Assembly (NCBI RefSeq): GCF_001865245.1
Contig: NZ_MKXB01000105.1
Coordinates: forward strand, 26,886-90,885
Length of the DNA: 64,000 nt
DNA from: Streptomyces sp. CC53
GTDB lineage: Bacteria; Actinomycetota; Actinomycetes; Streptomycetales; Streptomycetaceae
Direction: 5' to 3'
Below, in pieces: positions 1 to 10,756 of this stretch. Each line of letters begins with the position of its first letter. The stretch's first letter is position 1. Under the pieces are notes generated by a model. It had not been told where the DNA came from and did not search any database. It saw only the letters and a program-made list of their open reading frames with translations. Both the position numbers and the translations under genes were made by a program.

Positions 1-60
1 ACCCACGAACACCGGTAGCTTCCCGATGATCAGGTTCCCCGACGAGCCGTGACCCACCAG

Positions 61-109
61 GGGGCGTGCGGTCGCACGGCCCCAGGGGTCCACGGGGCCG
101 CGGGACCCC
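61..109 (-). terminator. Candidate hairpins downstream of the M23 peptidase gene
   Basis: Two adjacent GC-rich inverted repeats lie 60-110 bases past the stop codon of the leftward M23 gene. One pairs GGGGCGTGCG with CGCACGGCCCC (one bulge), the other GGGGTCC with GGGACCCC. There is no T-tract, so this is only a plausible terminator. The first 169 bases hold no supported gene. Confidence 0.35.
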
Positions 110-169
110 GGCTCGTCACGGAGGCGCGGGGCCCTGGGACGTCACGGGGCGGCAGGGCCCGGGGTGGCG

Positions 170-886
170 TCAGATGCTGACGCCCTCGGACCGAAGGAAG
201 CTGGCCGGGTTGACCGAGGAGCCGTAGTTCGGGGTCGTACGGATCTCGAAGTGCAGGTGCGGGCCGGACGAGTTGCCGGTGTTGCCGGAACGGGCGATGA
301 GCTGGCCGGTCTTCACCTTCGACCCCACCTTGACATCGATCTTCGACAGGTGGGCGTACTGGGAGTACGTGCCGTTCCCGTGCTTGATCACGACGGCGTT
401 TCCGTAGGCCGGGCCGTCACCGCCGCCGTTGGGGCCGGCCTTCACGACGGTGCCACCGTGGACGGCCTTGACCGGGGTGCCGACCGGCACGGCGAAGTCC
501 TGGCCGGAGTGCTTGTTCGTCCACATCGAGCCGCCCTGGTTGAAGCTGGCGGTCAGCTTGTAGCCGGTGACGGGCTTGACCCAGTCCACGGCCTTCTTCG
601 CCGCGGCCTTCTTGGCGGCGGCCTTCTTCGCCGCGGCGGCCTTGGCGGCAGCCGCCTTCTTCGCGGCGACGGCCTTGGCCTGCGCCGCCTTCGCCTGGGC
701 GGCGCCCTTCGCGAGGGTCTCGGCCTGCGCGGCGACGGCGGCGGAGGTGCTGACGGTGAGCGGGGCCACCCGCGGCTCGGCCACGGCGGCCGACGCACCT
801 GCACCGACCACGGCCGCGGCCCCGATGCCGGCGGCGGCGAGGGCGACGACGGCGGTACGGGCGGAATGCTTGGCACGCTGCGACAT
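170..886 (-). CDS. Secreted M23-family metallopeptidase
   Basis: A 238-residue exported cell-wall hydrolase of the LytM/M23 type, which cuts peptidoglycan cross-bridges outside the membrane. Residues 1-36 form a signal peptide with a basic start, an Ala/Val core and an AVA-E cleavage-like site. Residues about 52-100 are an Ala/Lys-rich linker that probably contacts the wall. The catalytic domain covers 110-238: the zinc ligands His126 and Asp130 (HSGQD) and His212 (HLHF) are present, with His179 (YAHL) as the expected base. The gene is monocistronic on the left strand. GGAGG lies a few bases before the ATG. The substrate bond cannot be told from sequence. Confidence 0.93.
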   Translation of the reverse strand: MSQRAKHSARTAVVALAAAGIGAAAVVGAGASAAVAEPRVAPLTVSTSAAVAAQAETLAKGAAQAKAAQAKAVAAKKAAAAKAAAAKKAAAKKAAAKKAVDWVKPVTGYKLTASFNQGGSMWTNKHSGQDFAVPVGTPVKAVHGGTVVKAGPNGGGDGPAYGNAVVIKHGNGTYSQYAHLSKIDVKVGSKVKTGQLIARSGNTGNSSGPHLHFEIRTTPNYGSSVNPASFLRSEGVSI

Positions 887-1373
887 ACGGGGGAACCTCC
901 GGGCTCGGGTGACTCGGGCAAGAAGCGGCCCGGCGCGAGGGGTGCGCCGGGCGTCTGGTCATCCTTGGTACCGGCTTCTCCCGGCCTGCCCCAAACGCCC
1001 CATCTACGAAAGCCGGCCGTAGCCGAGGCCCTGTGACGGGGACACTTGACGGCCGACGCCTACGCCATCCACACCTCCCCAAAAGCGCCTAAAAGGTGCA
1101 CTCACCCCACTGTCCGAAGGCAGGCGGCCCCCGCATACCCCCCAAGTCACGGAACCACCGCGACACCGGCGCACGGTCTACGCGCGCAGACCCTCCGATG
1201 TCCGCAGCAAACAGCCCACAGCACATCGATCCTTCACTATTGCCGCTAGTACGTCCGAAATGCCCTGTGCGGCTTGTCACGCGACGCGGGCTTCTGGATC
1301 ACCGTCCGGAGGGTGTCCGACCGCGTGGCCGGAAGCCGCTCCGCCGACTTCGCGCTCCGGTTACCGTCCGGCC
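887..1373. other. Divergent intergenic region between M23 peptidase and trypco2 genes
   Basis: About 490 bases separate the two divergent genes and must hold both promoters and a long leader for the peptidase. A GC hairpin formed by GCCCGGCGC and GCGCCGGGC lies near 930-951. The region was read for the c-di-AMP (ydaO) riboswitch that precedes many Streptomyces wall hydrolases, but its conserved GGTGAATC and GTCAGCTAACC segments were not found. No gene is supported here. Confidence 0.4.
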
Positions 1374-1715
1374 ATGACCGACAGCACCGACATAGAACTG
1401 GCCGACGCCATCGCTTCCGTTCGCGACCAGGTCCTGGAGGCCGCGCTGCGCGCGACCGGGCAGCCGGTGTCCTTCGAGCTGGGCCCGATCGAGATGGAGT
1501 TCGCCGTCGAGCTCCGCAGGGAGGTCACGGATGGGAAGAAGGTCACGGCGAGGGTGGTGGAGGCTGCCGGGGAGGGCGCCCGCGCCACGGGCGGCACTCA
1601 CCGGGTGTCCTTCACCCTGAAGCCGCAGGACGCACGGACGGGCCGGCCGTGGAAGGTCGGCATCGAGGACCCGGTGGTGGACGTGGACGACTTCGGCACG
1701 TCCGGGTGCCATTGA
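1374..1715 (+). CDS. Trypco2 (trypsin-co-occurring domain 2) family protein
   Basis: A 113-residue protein that matches the trypco2 pattern: an N-terminal helix (IELADAIASVRDQVLEAA) followed by beta strands (FELGPIEMEFAVELRR, HRVSFTLKPQD). Trypco2 proteins usually sit beside a trypsin-like protease or signalling ATPase and are predicted to be part of multi-component stress or conflict systems. No such partner is adjacent here, so it looks like an orphan. ATG 1374 is chosen because the longer reading frame upstream lacks typical coding composition. No good ribosome binding site precedes it. Function is unknown. Confidence 0.72.
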   Translation: MTDSTDIELADAIASVRDQVLEAALRATGQPVSFELGPIEMEFAVELRREVTDGKKVTARVVEAAGEGARATGGTHRVSFTLKPQDARTGRPWKVGIEDPVVDVDDFGTSGCH

Positions 1716-2585
1716 CCGCGGGATCCCGCCCTCACCCGTGGGGCGCTCGCCGTACCGGGGTCAGGCACGGCAGGCAGCGGGGTGCCTCCGACGCGGAACC
1801 CCGGGCCCTGACGGCGTTCCCCGCCGGCACGGCTGTCCGCGGCTCCGGCCTTCGCGGGGGACGGCCTCGCCTGCGAGCGGCCCCCTCTCCCGCAGCCGGC
1901 ATCGTGAGCGGGCCCCCGCCGGACGCGGCCACCAGGGTGCACCACGGGGCCCCGACGGCACCGGCTCGCGAGGTGGACGCCCGCAGAACAGACGAGCCCA
2001 CGATGGGGCTCGCGGCCCGCCCGGACGCCCACGGGGGAGAGCCCTAGCGGACCGTGCGGGCGCCGGGAGGACGCACCAGCCGCGCGCGGGCCCTGGACGC
2101 GGAGTGCCGCAGGGCGCGGATCCGTCATCAACGCAGGTCGGACGGTGCCGACGAGACGGCCAGGGCGACCGCCGGCGGTCGCCCTGACAGGGAACGGGTG
2201 TGCAGCACCCGGCGTGGCCCGACGCGTCCACGGCAAGCGCGTGCAGGTGACCGCCGGGCCCCTGCTGCCCCCCACCGGGCCGGCGGACATGGGGACGGCC
2301 CGGCGCACCCGGGCCCGTACGTGCTGCCGCCCCGCCACGGGGGACGCCCCCCGTCGGGACACACGGGACGACTCATCCATCCGGCCGGTGCGCTCAGCCG
2401 ACCGCGCACACGAACGTTCGCGTACAGGGGGCTCCCGCGCGTTCGCGGACCGCTGGGGCGCCCGTTCGGGCGGGAAGCGCGCTCCCGCGGTCCTGCGGCA
2501 CAGGGCGTGCCTTGCGGGCGCCTCAGCGGTGGGCCGGCTCTGCAGCGCCGCCCGGTCCTGAGTGAGGCGGATGCGCCGCGGACGC
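1716..2585. other. 870-base stretch with no supported gene
   Basis: Several long open frames cross this stretch on both strands, but all give Arg/Pro/Gly-rich translations with no recognisable domain, as expected from GC-rich non-coding DNA. It lies after the trypco2 gene, where a partner gene might be expected, and before the clpC terminator. It may be decayed coding sequence, but no residual homology was recognised. Confidence 0.5.
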
Positions 2586-2630
2586 GAGGGCGCCCCCTCG
2601 GACCGGGATCCGGTCCGAGGGGGCGCCCTC
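2586..2630 (-). terminator. Strong clpC terminator hairpin
   Basis: A perfect 19-bp inverted repeat: left arm GAGGGCGCCCCCTCGGACC (2586-2604), 7-base loop, right arm 2612-2630. It starts 25 bases after the clpC stop codon and is the most stable simple hairpin in this part of the window. Confidence 0.85.
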
Positions 2631-2654
2631 GGTCAGTCACGCCCAGCGCAGCGG

Positions 2655-5180
<2,526 letters not shown>

Positions 5181-5247
5181 CGTTAATCGCTCCTCAGAGC
5201 GGTCAGGCAGTAAGGGGTCGGTCCCCTCCCTGTCCTTCCGCAGCTTA

Positions 5248-5264
5248 GTCCCGCAAGCGGGGAC
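5248..5264 (-). promoter_or_regulatory. Imperfect inverted repeat in the clpC upstream region
   Basis: GTCCCGC and GCGGGGAC are separated by two A bases, about 70 bases upstream of the clpC start. The arms differ by one bulge. It could be an operator or a leader hairpin. It does not fit the ClgR consensus, which has a longer spacer between CGC and GCG. Confidence 0.3.
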
Positions 5265-5565
5265 CGCTCATTCCAACTGCCGACACCCTCGATGGCCTCC
5301 TGACCCCGAACGCCGACAACTGCTCCAACCCGATGGTGCGAGACGATGTTCCCGCAGGCCAGGCAGATACCCGGACCCGCAGTACGCCGATGGCGAACGG
5401 AAAGCCGTCCGCCGGTGCGTGTCGCCCCTCCCCACTAGGAATGTCTTACCCGTAAGCAGGGACAGTCCATGCGGCACACCCCCGTCGCCTCAGCTACGGG
5501 CGAACATCCTTGCGTCGCCGCATCCGTCCGCCTCTCGCACCTTGATCACTATGCGCGATGAGTCT

Positions 5566-5592
5566 CACACCGTGCGTAACTCGCACGGTGTG
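5566..5592 (+). promoter_or_regulatory. 27-bp perfect palindrome, candidate operator
   Basis: Arms CACACCGTGCG and CGCACGGTGTG (11 bp each, perfect) surround a 5-base centre. The site ends 17 bases before the ATG of the hypothetical gene at 5610, in the intergenic region it shares with divergent clpC. The position suits a repressor operator or a leader hairpin that occludes the ribosome site. No matching regulator consensus was recognised. Confidence 0.5.
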
Positions 5593-5609
5593 GCGGCAGT
5601 TCCCCCGAC

Positions 5610-6479
5610 ATGGCCTTCACCATCCCCGCGCCCCGCCCGGCCGCCGAGGCGCTTCCCGCCCCGGACGCCGGGGAGGTCGCGCACTGGTACGAGACCCGGT
5701 TGGGCTGGGCCACGGTCCCGGCGCCTGCTGTGTGCCCGGCGCCGCAGGAGCCCGCGGTCCGCGGCAACTGCCGGGGCCGCCCTGCCCGGAGCGCCGGTAC
5801 GGACGGCTCGACAGGTGCTCACTGCCCGCCCTGCTCCGCTTGCGGCCCGTGCTCGACCCGGGAGCTCGCCGCGATGGGCCACGGCACCGCGGATCCCCGC
5901 GCCGCCGGAGGACGTTGCGGGGCAGTCGACCGCCACGGCACCCCGACGGGCGCCGGCACCGCGGCGGCAGCCGCGGTGTGGCTGGCGACCGGGCTGCGCT
6001 TCGACGCCCTGGACCTGCCTGCCGCAGCCGGCCTGGCGACACTGGCCCGCCTCCCCGGCCTCCGCGGTCCGGTCGCGCTCTCGGGCTGCCGGAACCGCAT
6101 CCGGCTGCTCGTGGCCGCGGGCAGCGCCGAGGAACTGCCCGGACTGCTCGACTGGCTGGAGTGGAGCGGCGTCAGCCTGGACCTGGCCGCATGGGGAGCG
6201 GGCGGTCGCATGCCCGCGCCGACTCCCCCTGGGTGGAACGGTTCGGCTGCGCCCGGCGCCGCCGTGTGGCTGCGGGCGCCCGCGCCGGGGCACGAGGTGG
6301 AACCCACGCTTGCGGGGATGCCCGCCCTCTCGGGGCGCCCCTCACCCGGCGCGTACGGCTCCGAAGGCCCCGGACTCGTGCGGCTGGTCGCCGTGGCGGC
6401 GGCGGAATGCCACCGGCATCGGCTGCTCGCCGCGCGCGCCCGGTGCCGGGAAGGCACTCAGCGGTTGGCGTCCTCGTAG
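5610..6479 (+). CDS. Conserved hypothetical protein between clpC and lsr2
   Basis: A 289-residue Ala/Gly-rich protein found in Streptomyces between clpC and lsr2. The layout weakly recalls the N-terminal Prim-Pol-like family: an opening VAHWYETRLGWATVPAP, a Cys-rich stretch (residues about 48-85), a predicted helix-strand pattern at 115-170, and a TPPGWNG segment near 210. No catalytic residues of a polymerase could be assigned, so the family link is tentative. The last 22 bases overlap the 3' end of convergent lsr2. A strong palindrome precedes the start. The Cys-rich region could bind metal, but that is a guess. Confidence 0.7.
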   Translation: MAFTIPAPRPAAEALPAPDAGEVAHWYETRLGWATVPAPAVCPAPQEPAVRGNCRGRPARSAGTDGSTGAHCPPCSACGPCSTRELAAMGHGTADPRAAGGRCGAVDRHGTPTGAGTAAAAAVWLATGLRFDALDLPAAAGLATLARLPGLRGPVALSGCRNRIRLLVAAGSAEELPGLLDWLEWSGVSLDLAAWGAGGRMPAPTPPGWNGSAAPGAAVWLRAPAPGHEVEPTLAGMPALSGRPSPGAYGSEGPGLVRLVAVAAAECHRHRLLAARARCREGTQRLASS

Positions 6480-6793
6480 GCCTGCTTGATCTCCGCCGGC
6501 ACGCGGCCGCGGTCGTTCACGTTGTAACCGTTCTCCTTGGCCCACGCGCGGATCTTCGCCGTGTCCGGGCTGCCCGCGGAGGTGGCGCGACCCTTGCCGC
6601 GGGCGCCGGCGGAACGGCCGCCGGTACGCCGGCCGCTCTTCGTGTACGGCTCCAGCAGGCCGCGCAGCTTGTCCGCGTTGGCGGTGGTGAGGTCGATCTC
6701 GTAGGTCTTGCCGTCCAGAGCGAACGTCACCGTCTCGTCCGCCTCGCCACCGTCGAGGTCGTCGACAAGAAGGACCTGAACCTTCTGTGCCAC
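6458..6793 (-). CDS. lsr2: Nucleoid-associated protein Lsr2
   Basis: An H-NS-like DNA-bridging protein that silences AT-rich, often horizontally acquired DNA and specialised-metabolite clusters in Streptomyces. The N-terminal half is the oligomerisation domain (KVQVLLVDDLDGGEADETV). A basic Gly-rich linker (about 58-75) leads to the C-terminal DNA-binding domain, whose RGR minor-groove hook lies in NDRGRVP. The GTG at 6793 is chosen over the in-frame ATG 15 bases upstream: AAAGGA lies at correct spacing before it, and Lsr2 proteins start AQKVQV. It converges on and overlaps the 3' end of the preceding rightward gene by 22 bases. Confidence 0.96.
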   Translation of the reverse strand: MAQKVQVLLVDDLDGGEADETVTFALDGKTYEIDLTTANADKLRGLLEPYTKSGRRTGGRSAGARGKGRATSAGSPDTAKIRAWAKENGYNVNDRGRVPAEIKQAYEDANR

Positions 6794-6937
6794 CGGATTT
6801 CCTTTCATCGAAAAAGCAGTACGCGGAAAGGAAACCGCTTTTCCTCGAAAAACACAAACCCCCGGAGCAGGTTCAGATGCCTGGCGGAGCGGGAAACATA
6901 CGCGATTCGGACATAGGGATCGCGAGGGGCGGAAGGA

Positions 6938-7876
6938 TCACAGGTGCAGAAGCATCCGACTGTTACCCAAGGTGTTCGGCTTCACCCGTTCGAGACCGAG
7001 GAACTCGGCGACGCCCTCGTCATAGGAACGGAGGAGCTCGGCGTAGACATCTCCGGCGACGGGGGTCTCGCCGATCTCGACGAAGCCGTACTTCGCGAAG
7101 AAGTCCACTTCGAAGGTCAGGCAGAATACCCGGCGCACCCCGAGCCAACGGGCGGTGTGCAGCAACTTGTCCAGCACCTGATGGCCGATGCCGGCGCCCT
7201 TGAAGTCGGGATCGACGGCAAGGGTGCGCACTTCGGCGAGATCTTCCCACATCACGTGGAGTGCTCCGCAACCGACGACGGCCCCGTCCTCGTCCCGTTC
7301 CGCGACCCAGAACTCCTGGATGTCCTCGTAAAGGGTCACCGTGGCTTTGTCGAGAAGGATGCCGCGGGACACGTACGGGTCGACGAGCCTCCGCACGGCG
7401 GGCACGTCTGAGGTCCGCGCCCTGCGGACGGTGACGGCTTTCGCAGGGGACGGTGAGCGCCCGGCGTCCGCGTTCCGTCCGGCACCGGCCCCGCCTGCGG
7501 TCGGAGAGAGCGGGGAATGCGGAGGACGCAGAGGACGCGAAGGACGCGGAGAAGGCGGCGGGGAGGGCTCGGAGGTCGTGGCGGCCCCGGTGGACTCCGC
7601 AGGCCCTGCGGCGCCCACCGCCTCGCCAGGCTCCGCCGGATGTACGGGCTCCGCGGCACCGGCGGGCCCCGCGGGCTGCACGGGCTCCTCCGCCTCCCCG
7701 GGGGGCTTGGGGCGGGCGGGCCGTACGGGCTCTTCGCTGCCCTCGTGCTGGGCGGGCTTCTCGGGTCCTGCGGGCACTGCGCCTGCTTCTGCGGGTTCTG
7801 CGGGGTGCACCGGCCTGCGCACCGGGTTGCCGGGGGGCGTCGGTCCGGAGGAGGCGGGCGGTGTGGGCGACGACAT
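6938..7876 (-). CDS. GNAT amino-acid N-acetyltransferase (ArgA-like) with low-complexity N-terminus
   Basis: The C-terminal half (about residues 146-312) is a complete GNAT domain. It has the RRARTSDVPAVRRL start, strand DEDGAVVGCGALHV, the acetyl-CoA loop DPDFKGAGIG and the LTFEVDFFAKYGF signature of N-acetylglutamate synthases that start arginine synthesis. Residues 1-145 are a Pro/Glu/Ala-rich disordered stretch not needed by the family, whose usual length is about 170 residues. Either the tail is real or translation starts further in, but no better start codon with a ribosome site was found next to the GNAT core. The BlaI-like gene lies just upstream, with an 11-base gap. Confidence 0.85.
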   Translation of the reverse strand: MSSPTPPASSGPTPPGNPVRRPVHPAEPAEAGAVPAGPEKPAQHEGSEEPVRPARPKPPGEAEEPVQPAGPAGAAEPVHPAEPGEAVGAAGPAESTGAATTSEPSPPPSPRPSRPLRPPHSPLSPTAGGAGAGRNADAGRSPSPAKAVTVRRARTSDVPAVRRLVDPYVSRGILLDKATVTLYEDIQEFWVAERDEDGAVVGCGALHVMWEDLAEVRTLAVDPDFKGAGIGHQVLDKLLHTARWLGVRRVFCLTFEVDFFAKYGFVEIGETPVAGDVYAELLRSYDEGVAEFLGLERVKPNTLGNSRMLLHL

Positions 7877-7887
7877 GGCTGGGAACG

Positions 7888-8784
7888 CTATCGCCCGCCG
7901 CCGGAGCCGCTGCCGGCGGCCTCACCGGTGCCGTCTGAGCCGCCGGGGCCTTCGGGGCCGCCAGAGTCTTCGGGGCCCTGGTGCGGGGCGGCGGGAGGCC
8001 GCGCGGGCTCCGCTGTTCCCACAGCGCGGTCGGGCTCTCCCCCGAGGCCGGGTTCGTCCGCCTGGGAGGGTTCTTCCTGGCCGGGCTCTGCTCCGTGGTC
8101 GTGCGCCACTCCGCGACCGGCCGAAGCGCGACCCCGCTGTTCCGGTGCATTGCGTTCCCCGCCGGGTTCCTTGCCGCGTACGCCTCCGTGCTCCGGCTGT
8201 TCCGGGGCTCCCTGTTCTCCGGCGTCTTCCCGGAGCTCTTCGGCGGGCTCCTCCGGCTCGCCTTCCGTCGCCGCTTCCGGCCCGCCTTCCCTGCCGTCCC
8301 GGGGCTTCCCTTCGGAACTGCTTCCCCCGCCGTTCCCCCCGGGCTGCGGAGGCTCTTGCGCAGCGCCTTCTCCCTGTACTTCCGACCGAGCCGGAACACT
8401 TCCTTCCGGGGCTTCTTCCTGCGGGTCGCGCTGCACGATGCGGATGGCGTCGTTCAGTGCTTCCCGCTGCTCCGGCGACATCATCCCGAAGAAGGCGACG
8501 AGGGCGGCGGCCGGGTTGTCGCTCTGCGCCCACGCCTCGTTCATCAGTGCGGCCGAGTACGCGGCCCGCGTGGAGACGGCCGTATATCGATAGGCGCGCC
8601 CGACGACTTCCCTGCGCACCCAGCCCTTCTGATGGAGATTGTCCAGGACGGTCATGACCGTGGTGTAGGCGATGGACCGTTCCTTGTGCAGATCCTCCAG
8701 CACTTCCCGCACGGTGACGGGCCGGTTCCATTGCCAGACGCGCGTCATGACGGCGTCTTCGAGTTCTCCCAATTGACGGGGCAC
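7888..8784 (-). CDS. BlaI/MecI/CopY-family regulator with long low-complexity tail
   Basis: Residues 1-125 form a typical BlaI winged helix: LGELEDAVMTRVWQWNRPVTVREVLEDL, recognition region SIAYTTVMTVLDNLHQKGWV, then a dimerisation helix. Family members repress beta-lactamase or copper genes and are relieved by proteolysis. The family is about 120-130 residues long, but here residues 126-298 add a Glu/Gly/Pro-rich unstructured extension. GTG 8784 is the start, preceded closely by GGTGG. No beta-lactamase or BlaR1-type sensor is nearby. The following acetyltransferase gene starts 11 bases after the stop and may be co-transcribed. Confidence 0.85.
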   Translation of the reverse strand: MPRQLGELEDAVMTRVWQWNRPVTVREVLEDLHKERSIAYTTVMTVLDNLHQKGWVRREVVGRAYRYTAVSTRAAYSAALMNEAWAQSDNPAAALVAFFGMMSPEQREALNDAIRIVQRDPQEEAPEGSVPARSEVQGEGAAQEPPQPGGNGGGSSSEGKPRDGREGGPEAATEGEPEEPAEELREDAGEQGAPEQPEHGGVRGKEPGGERNAPEQRGRASAGRGVAHDHGAEPGQEEPSQADEPGLGGEPDRAVGTAEPARPPAAPHQGPEDSGGPEGPGGSDGTGEAAGSGSGGGR

Positions 8785-8830
8785 ACAGCCACCATAGTGG
8801 GAGCTTCACGTACGAACACCCATTGACGTA

Positions 8831-8869
8831 ACAAAAAGGGCGTACAGCGGCGAATGCCGCTGTACGCCC
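8831..8869 (-). terminator. Intrinsic terminator of the small membrane protein operon
   Basis: Perfect 14-bp arms GGGCGTACAGCGGC and GCCGCTGTACGCCC enclose a 4-base loop. On the minus strand the hairpin is followed by TTTTTG, a genuine T-tract that is rare in this GC-rich genome. It ends the leftward operon whose last gene stops at 8899, and isolates it from the BlaI-type gene. Confidence 0.9.
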
Positions 8870-8898
8870 TTCATGTGAGTCCCTACGGAGGGAGCGCC

Positions 8899-9087
8899 TC
8901 AGGCCCTCCCCGCCTCCGCGGAACCGTCCGCCTGTCGCGCCGCCTCGGCGCGTGCGAACGCGGCGTCCACAGCCGCGTCCTCCTTGGCCTTGTTGGGGCC
9001 GCCCTGGCTCTTCACGATCGTGACGATGACGGCGGTGAAGAAGACGGCCATCACCACGGGCGGCAGCAGCGCGGATACGTAGTCCAT
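8899..9087 (-). CDS. Small single-pass membrane protein
   Basis: A 62-residue protein that is not part of a longer annotated frame. The ATG at 9087 is preceded by GGAGGG. Residues about 5-25 (SALLPPVVMAVFFTAVIVTIV) are one transmembrane helix. The rest is a charged, Ala-rich cytoplasmic tail. The gene starts 14 bases after the stop of the upstream hypothetical gene, so the two form an operon ended by a strong terminator. Function is unknown. It resembles the short conserved membrane proteins common in Streptomyces. Confidence 0.8.
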   Translation of the reverse strand: MDYVSALLPPVVMAVFFTAVIVTIVKSQGGPNKAKEDAAVDAAFARAEAARQADGSAEAGRA

Positions 9088-9101
9088 GCCCTCCAGAGTA
9101 G

Positions 9102-9746
9102 CTACCCGGCGGCCCGCTTCTCCGGCGGGGGCGCGCTGGGCGCTGGGCGGCGGCGCGGCGGGAACACCTCGGACGGCTTGGGCACCGGCCGCTGGGCGGG
9201 TGCCGGGGACGAGGGCTTCGGCGGCTGCGGCTGCGCCGGCCTCCTGGGCTGCTCCTCCCCGTCGCCACGACCGCCCTGGAGCACGTACAGCCGGGTGCGC
9301 GGGTTCGTCGGAGCGGGGATGGACGGGGCAGCCGGGAGCACCTGCCGGCCGGCCAGTCGGGCGCGCACGGACCGCTCGGCCAGAGTCTGGCAGCGGGCGA
9401 GCAGCGCGGCACCGCCGGGCCTGCCCCGCAGGCTGCGCAGGGCGGCCAGATCCTCCGGGACCGGGTCGTACCCGGCGGCCAGGGCGTCGGCGAGGAGGTC
9501 GAGGTAGCCGGTCGCGGCGCCGGGCAGGGAAGCCCGGTAGCGGACCAGGTCGGCCCGGACGAAGTCCCGCAACCTCAGGCCCTCGCGGGTGGCCTCGTCC
9601 ACGGCGGCGGCAAGGTGCAGGCAGTCCCGGACATCCTCGTCGTCGAGCGGGGTCGGGTGGAGGGCGTGGCCCAGGGCGCAGCGCAGGACGCGCAGCTCGT
9701 CCGCGCTGAACGCAAGGCCGCCTCGTGATCCGTGTGGCGTGGGCAT
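9102..9746 (-). CDS. Conserved actinobacterial hypothetical protein
   Basis: A 214-residue protein of unknown function. Residues 10-135 are predicted helical (ADELRVLRCALGHALHP, EATREGLRLRDFVRADLVRYRASL, GYLDLLADALAAGYDPVPEDLAALRSL). Residues 150-214 are a Pro/Gln-rich disordered tail. ATG 9746 is chosen because a TATTGT hexamer sits six bases upstream and no Shine-Dalgarno is visible, which fits a leaderless transcript. It is the first gene of a two-gene unit with the small membrane protein. Confidence 0.75.
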   Translation of the reverse strand: MPTPHGSRGGLAFSADELRVLRCALGHALHPTPLDDEDVRDCLHLAAAVDEATREGLRLRDFVRADLVRYRASLPGAATGYLDLLADALAAGYDPVPEDLAALRSLRGRPGGAALLARCQTLAERSVRARLAGRQVLPAAPSIPAPTNPRTRLYVLQGGRGDGEEQPRRPAQPQPPKPSSPAPAQRPVPKPSEVFPPRRRPAPSAPPPEKRAAG

Positions 9747-9752
9747 AATCCG

Positions 9753-9758
9753 ACAATA
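9753..9758 (-). promoter_or_regulatory. Candidate -10 element of a leaderless transcript
   Basis: TATTGT on the minus strand ends six bases before the ATG at 9746, and no ribosome binding site is present. This TANNNT-plus-6/7 spacing is the usual arrangement for leaderless mRNAs in Streptomyces. Confidence 0.5.
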
Positions 9759-9946
9759 AGGGCTTGTTGCCTGGTTTGCCCGTAGTGGGCGGGTGGCGCG
9801 GCGTGCCGCGCGGCCCGCCGCCACGGGCCGGGCTCGACAGTCACCGGAGCGGGGAGCACCGCAGTGCGGGCCCGGCGGCGGGCAGCGTCACGGGAACGGG
9901 GCGCGGCACGCGGAACGGCGGCGCGTACCGTACGAGGCGCCGCCGG

Positions 9947-10753
9947 TCACATGCGGGACACGTTGCGCTCGTACACCAGGCGCAGGCCGATCAGGGTGAG
10001 CCACGGCTCGTGCTCGTCGATGAGCCGGGACTCCCCCAGCACCATGGGCGCGAGCCCGCCGGTCGCGATGACGGTGACCTGGGACGGGTCGCCGCCGGGG
10101 CCGACGAGTTCCTGCCGCATGCGCTGGACGACCCCGTCGACCTGGCCCGCGAAGCCGTAGATGATGCCCGACTGCATCGCCTCGACGGTGTTCTTGCCGA
10201 TCACTCCGCGGGGCCGGGTCACCTCGATCTTGCGGAGCTGTGCGCCGCGGACGCCGAGGGCCTCGACGGAGATCTCGATGCCGGGGGCGATCACCCCGCC
10301 CACGTACTCGCCGCGCGTGCTGACCGCGTCGAACGTCGTCGCCGTGCCGAAGTCGACGACGATCGCCGGGCCGCCGTACAGCTCGACCGCTGCGGCCGAG
10401 TTGATGATCCGGTCCGCGCCGACCTCCTTGGGGTGGTCCGTGAGGACCGGCACGCCCGTCTTGATGCCGGGCTCGACCAGCACCGCCGGCACGTCGCCGT
10501 AGTAGCGCCGGGTCACGTCCCGCAGCTCGTGCAGGACGGACGGGACCGTGGAGCAGATCGCGATGCCGTCGATGCCGTCACCGAGCTCCTCCCCGAGGAG
10601 GGGGTGCATGCCCATCAGTCCCTGGAGCAGGACGGCGAGCTCGTCGGCGGTGCGGCGGGCGTCCGTGGAGATCCGCCAGTGCTCGACGATCTCCTCGCCG
10701 TCGAACAGACCGAGCACGGTGTGGGTGTTCCCGACGTCGATGGTGAGCAGCAT
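9947..10753 (-). CDS. coaX: Type III pantothenate kinase
   Basis: A 268-residue cytoplasmic kinase that phosphorylates pantothenate, the first step of CoA synthesis. ASKHA-fold motifs are visible: DVGNTHT at residues 6-12 (phosphate 1), GADRIINSAAA (pantothenate site) and VVDFGTATTFD (phosphate 2). Length is typical. It is the last gene of the leftward DUF2520-panC-nadB-nadC-coaX operon, starting three bases after the nadC stop. Placing CoaX after PanC joins the making of pantothenate with its use. Confidence 0.97.
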   Translation of the reverse strand: MLLTIDVGNTHTVLGLFDGEEIVEHWRISTDARRTADELAVLLQGLMGMHPLLGEELGDGIDGIAICSTVPSVLHELRDVTRRYYGDVPAVLVEPGIKTGVPVLTDHPKEVGADRIINSAAAVELYGGPAIVVDFGTATTFDAVSTRGEYVGGVIAPGIEISVEALGVRGAQLRKIEVTRPRGVIGKNTVEAMQSGIIYGFAGQVDGVVQRMRQELVGPGGDPSQVTVIATGGLAPMVLGESRLIDEHEPWLTLIGLRLVYERNVSRM

Positions 10754-10756
10754 CGG

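Noticed and set aside
887..1100. Possible c-di-AMP (ydaO-type) riboswitch upstream of the M23 peptidase gene
   Set aside because: The conserved segments of this riboswitch could not be found in the leader, although the gene family often has one.
5248..5264. Possible ClgR operator for clpC
   Set aside because: The repeat has a 2-base centre, while the ClgR pattern has about five bases between CGC and GCG.
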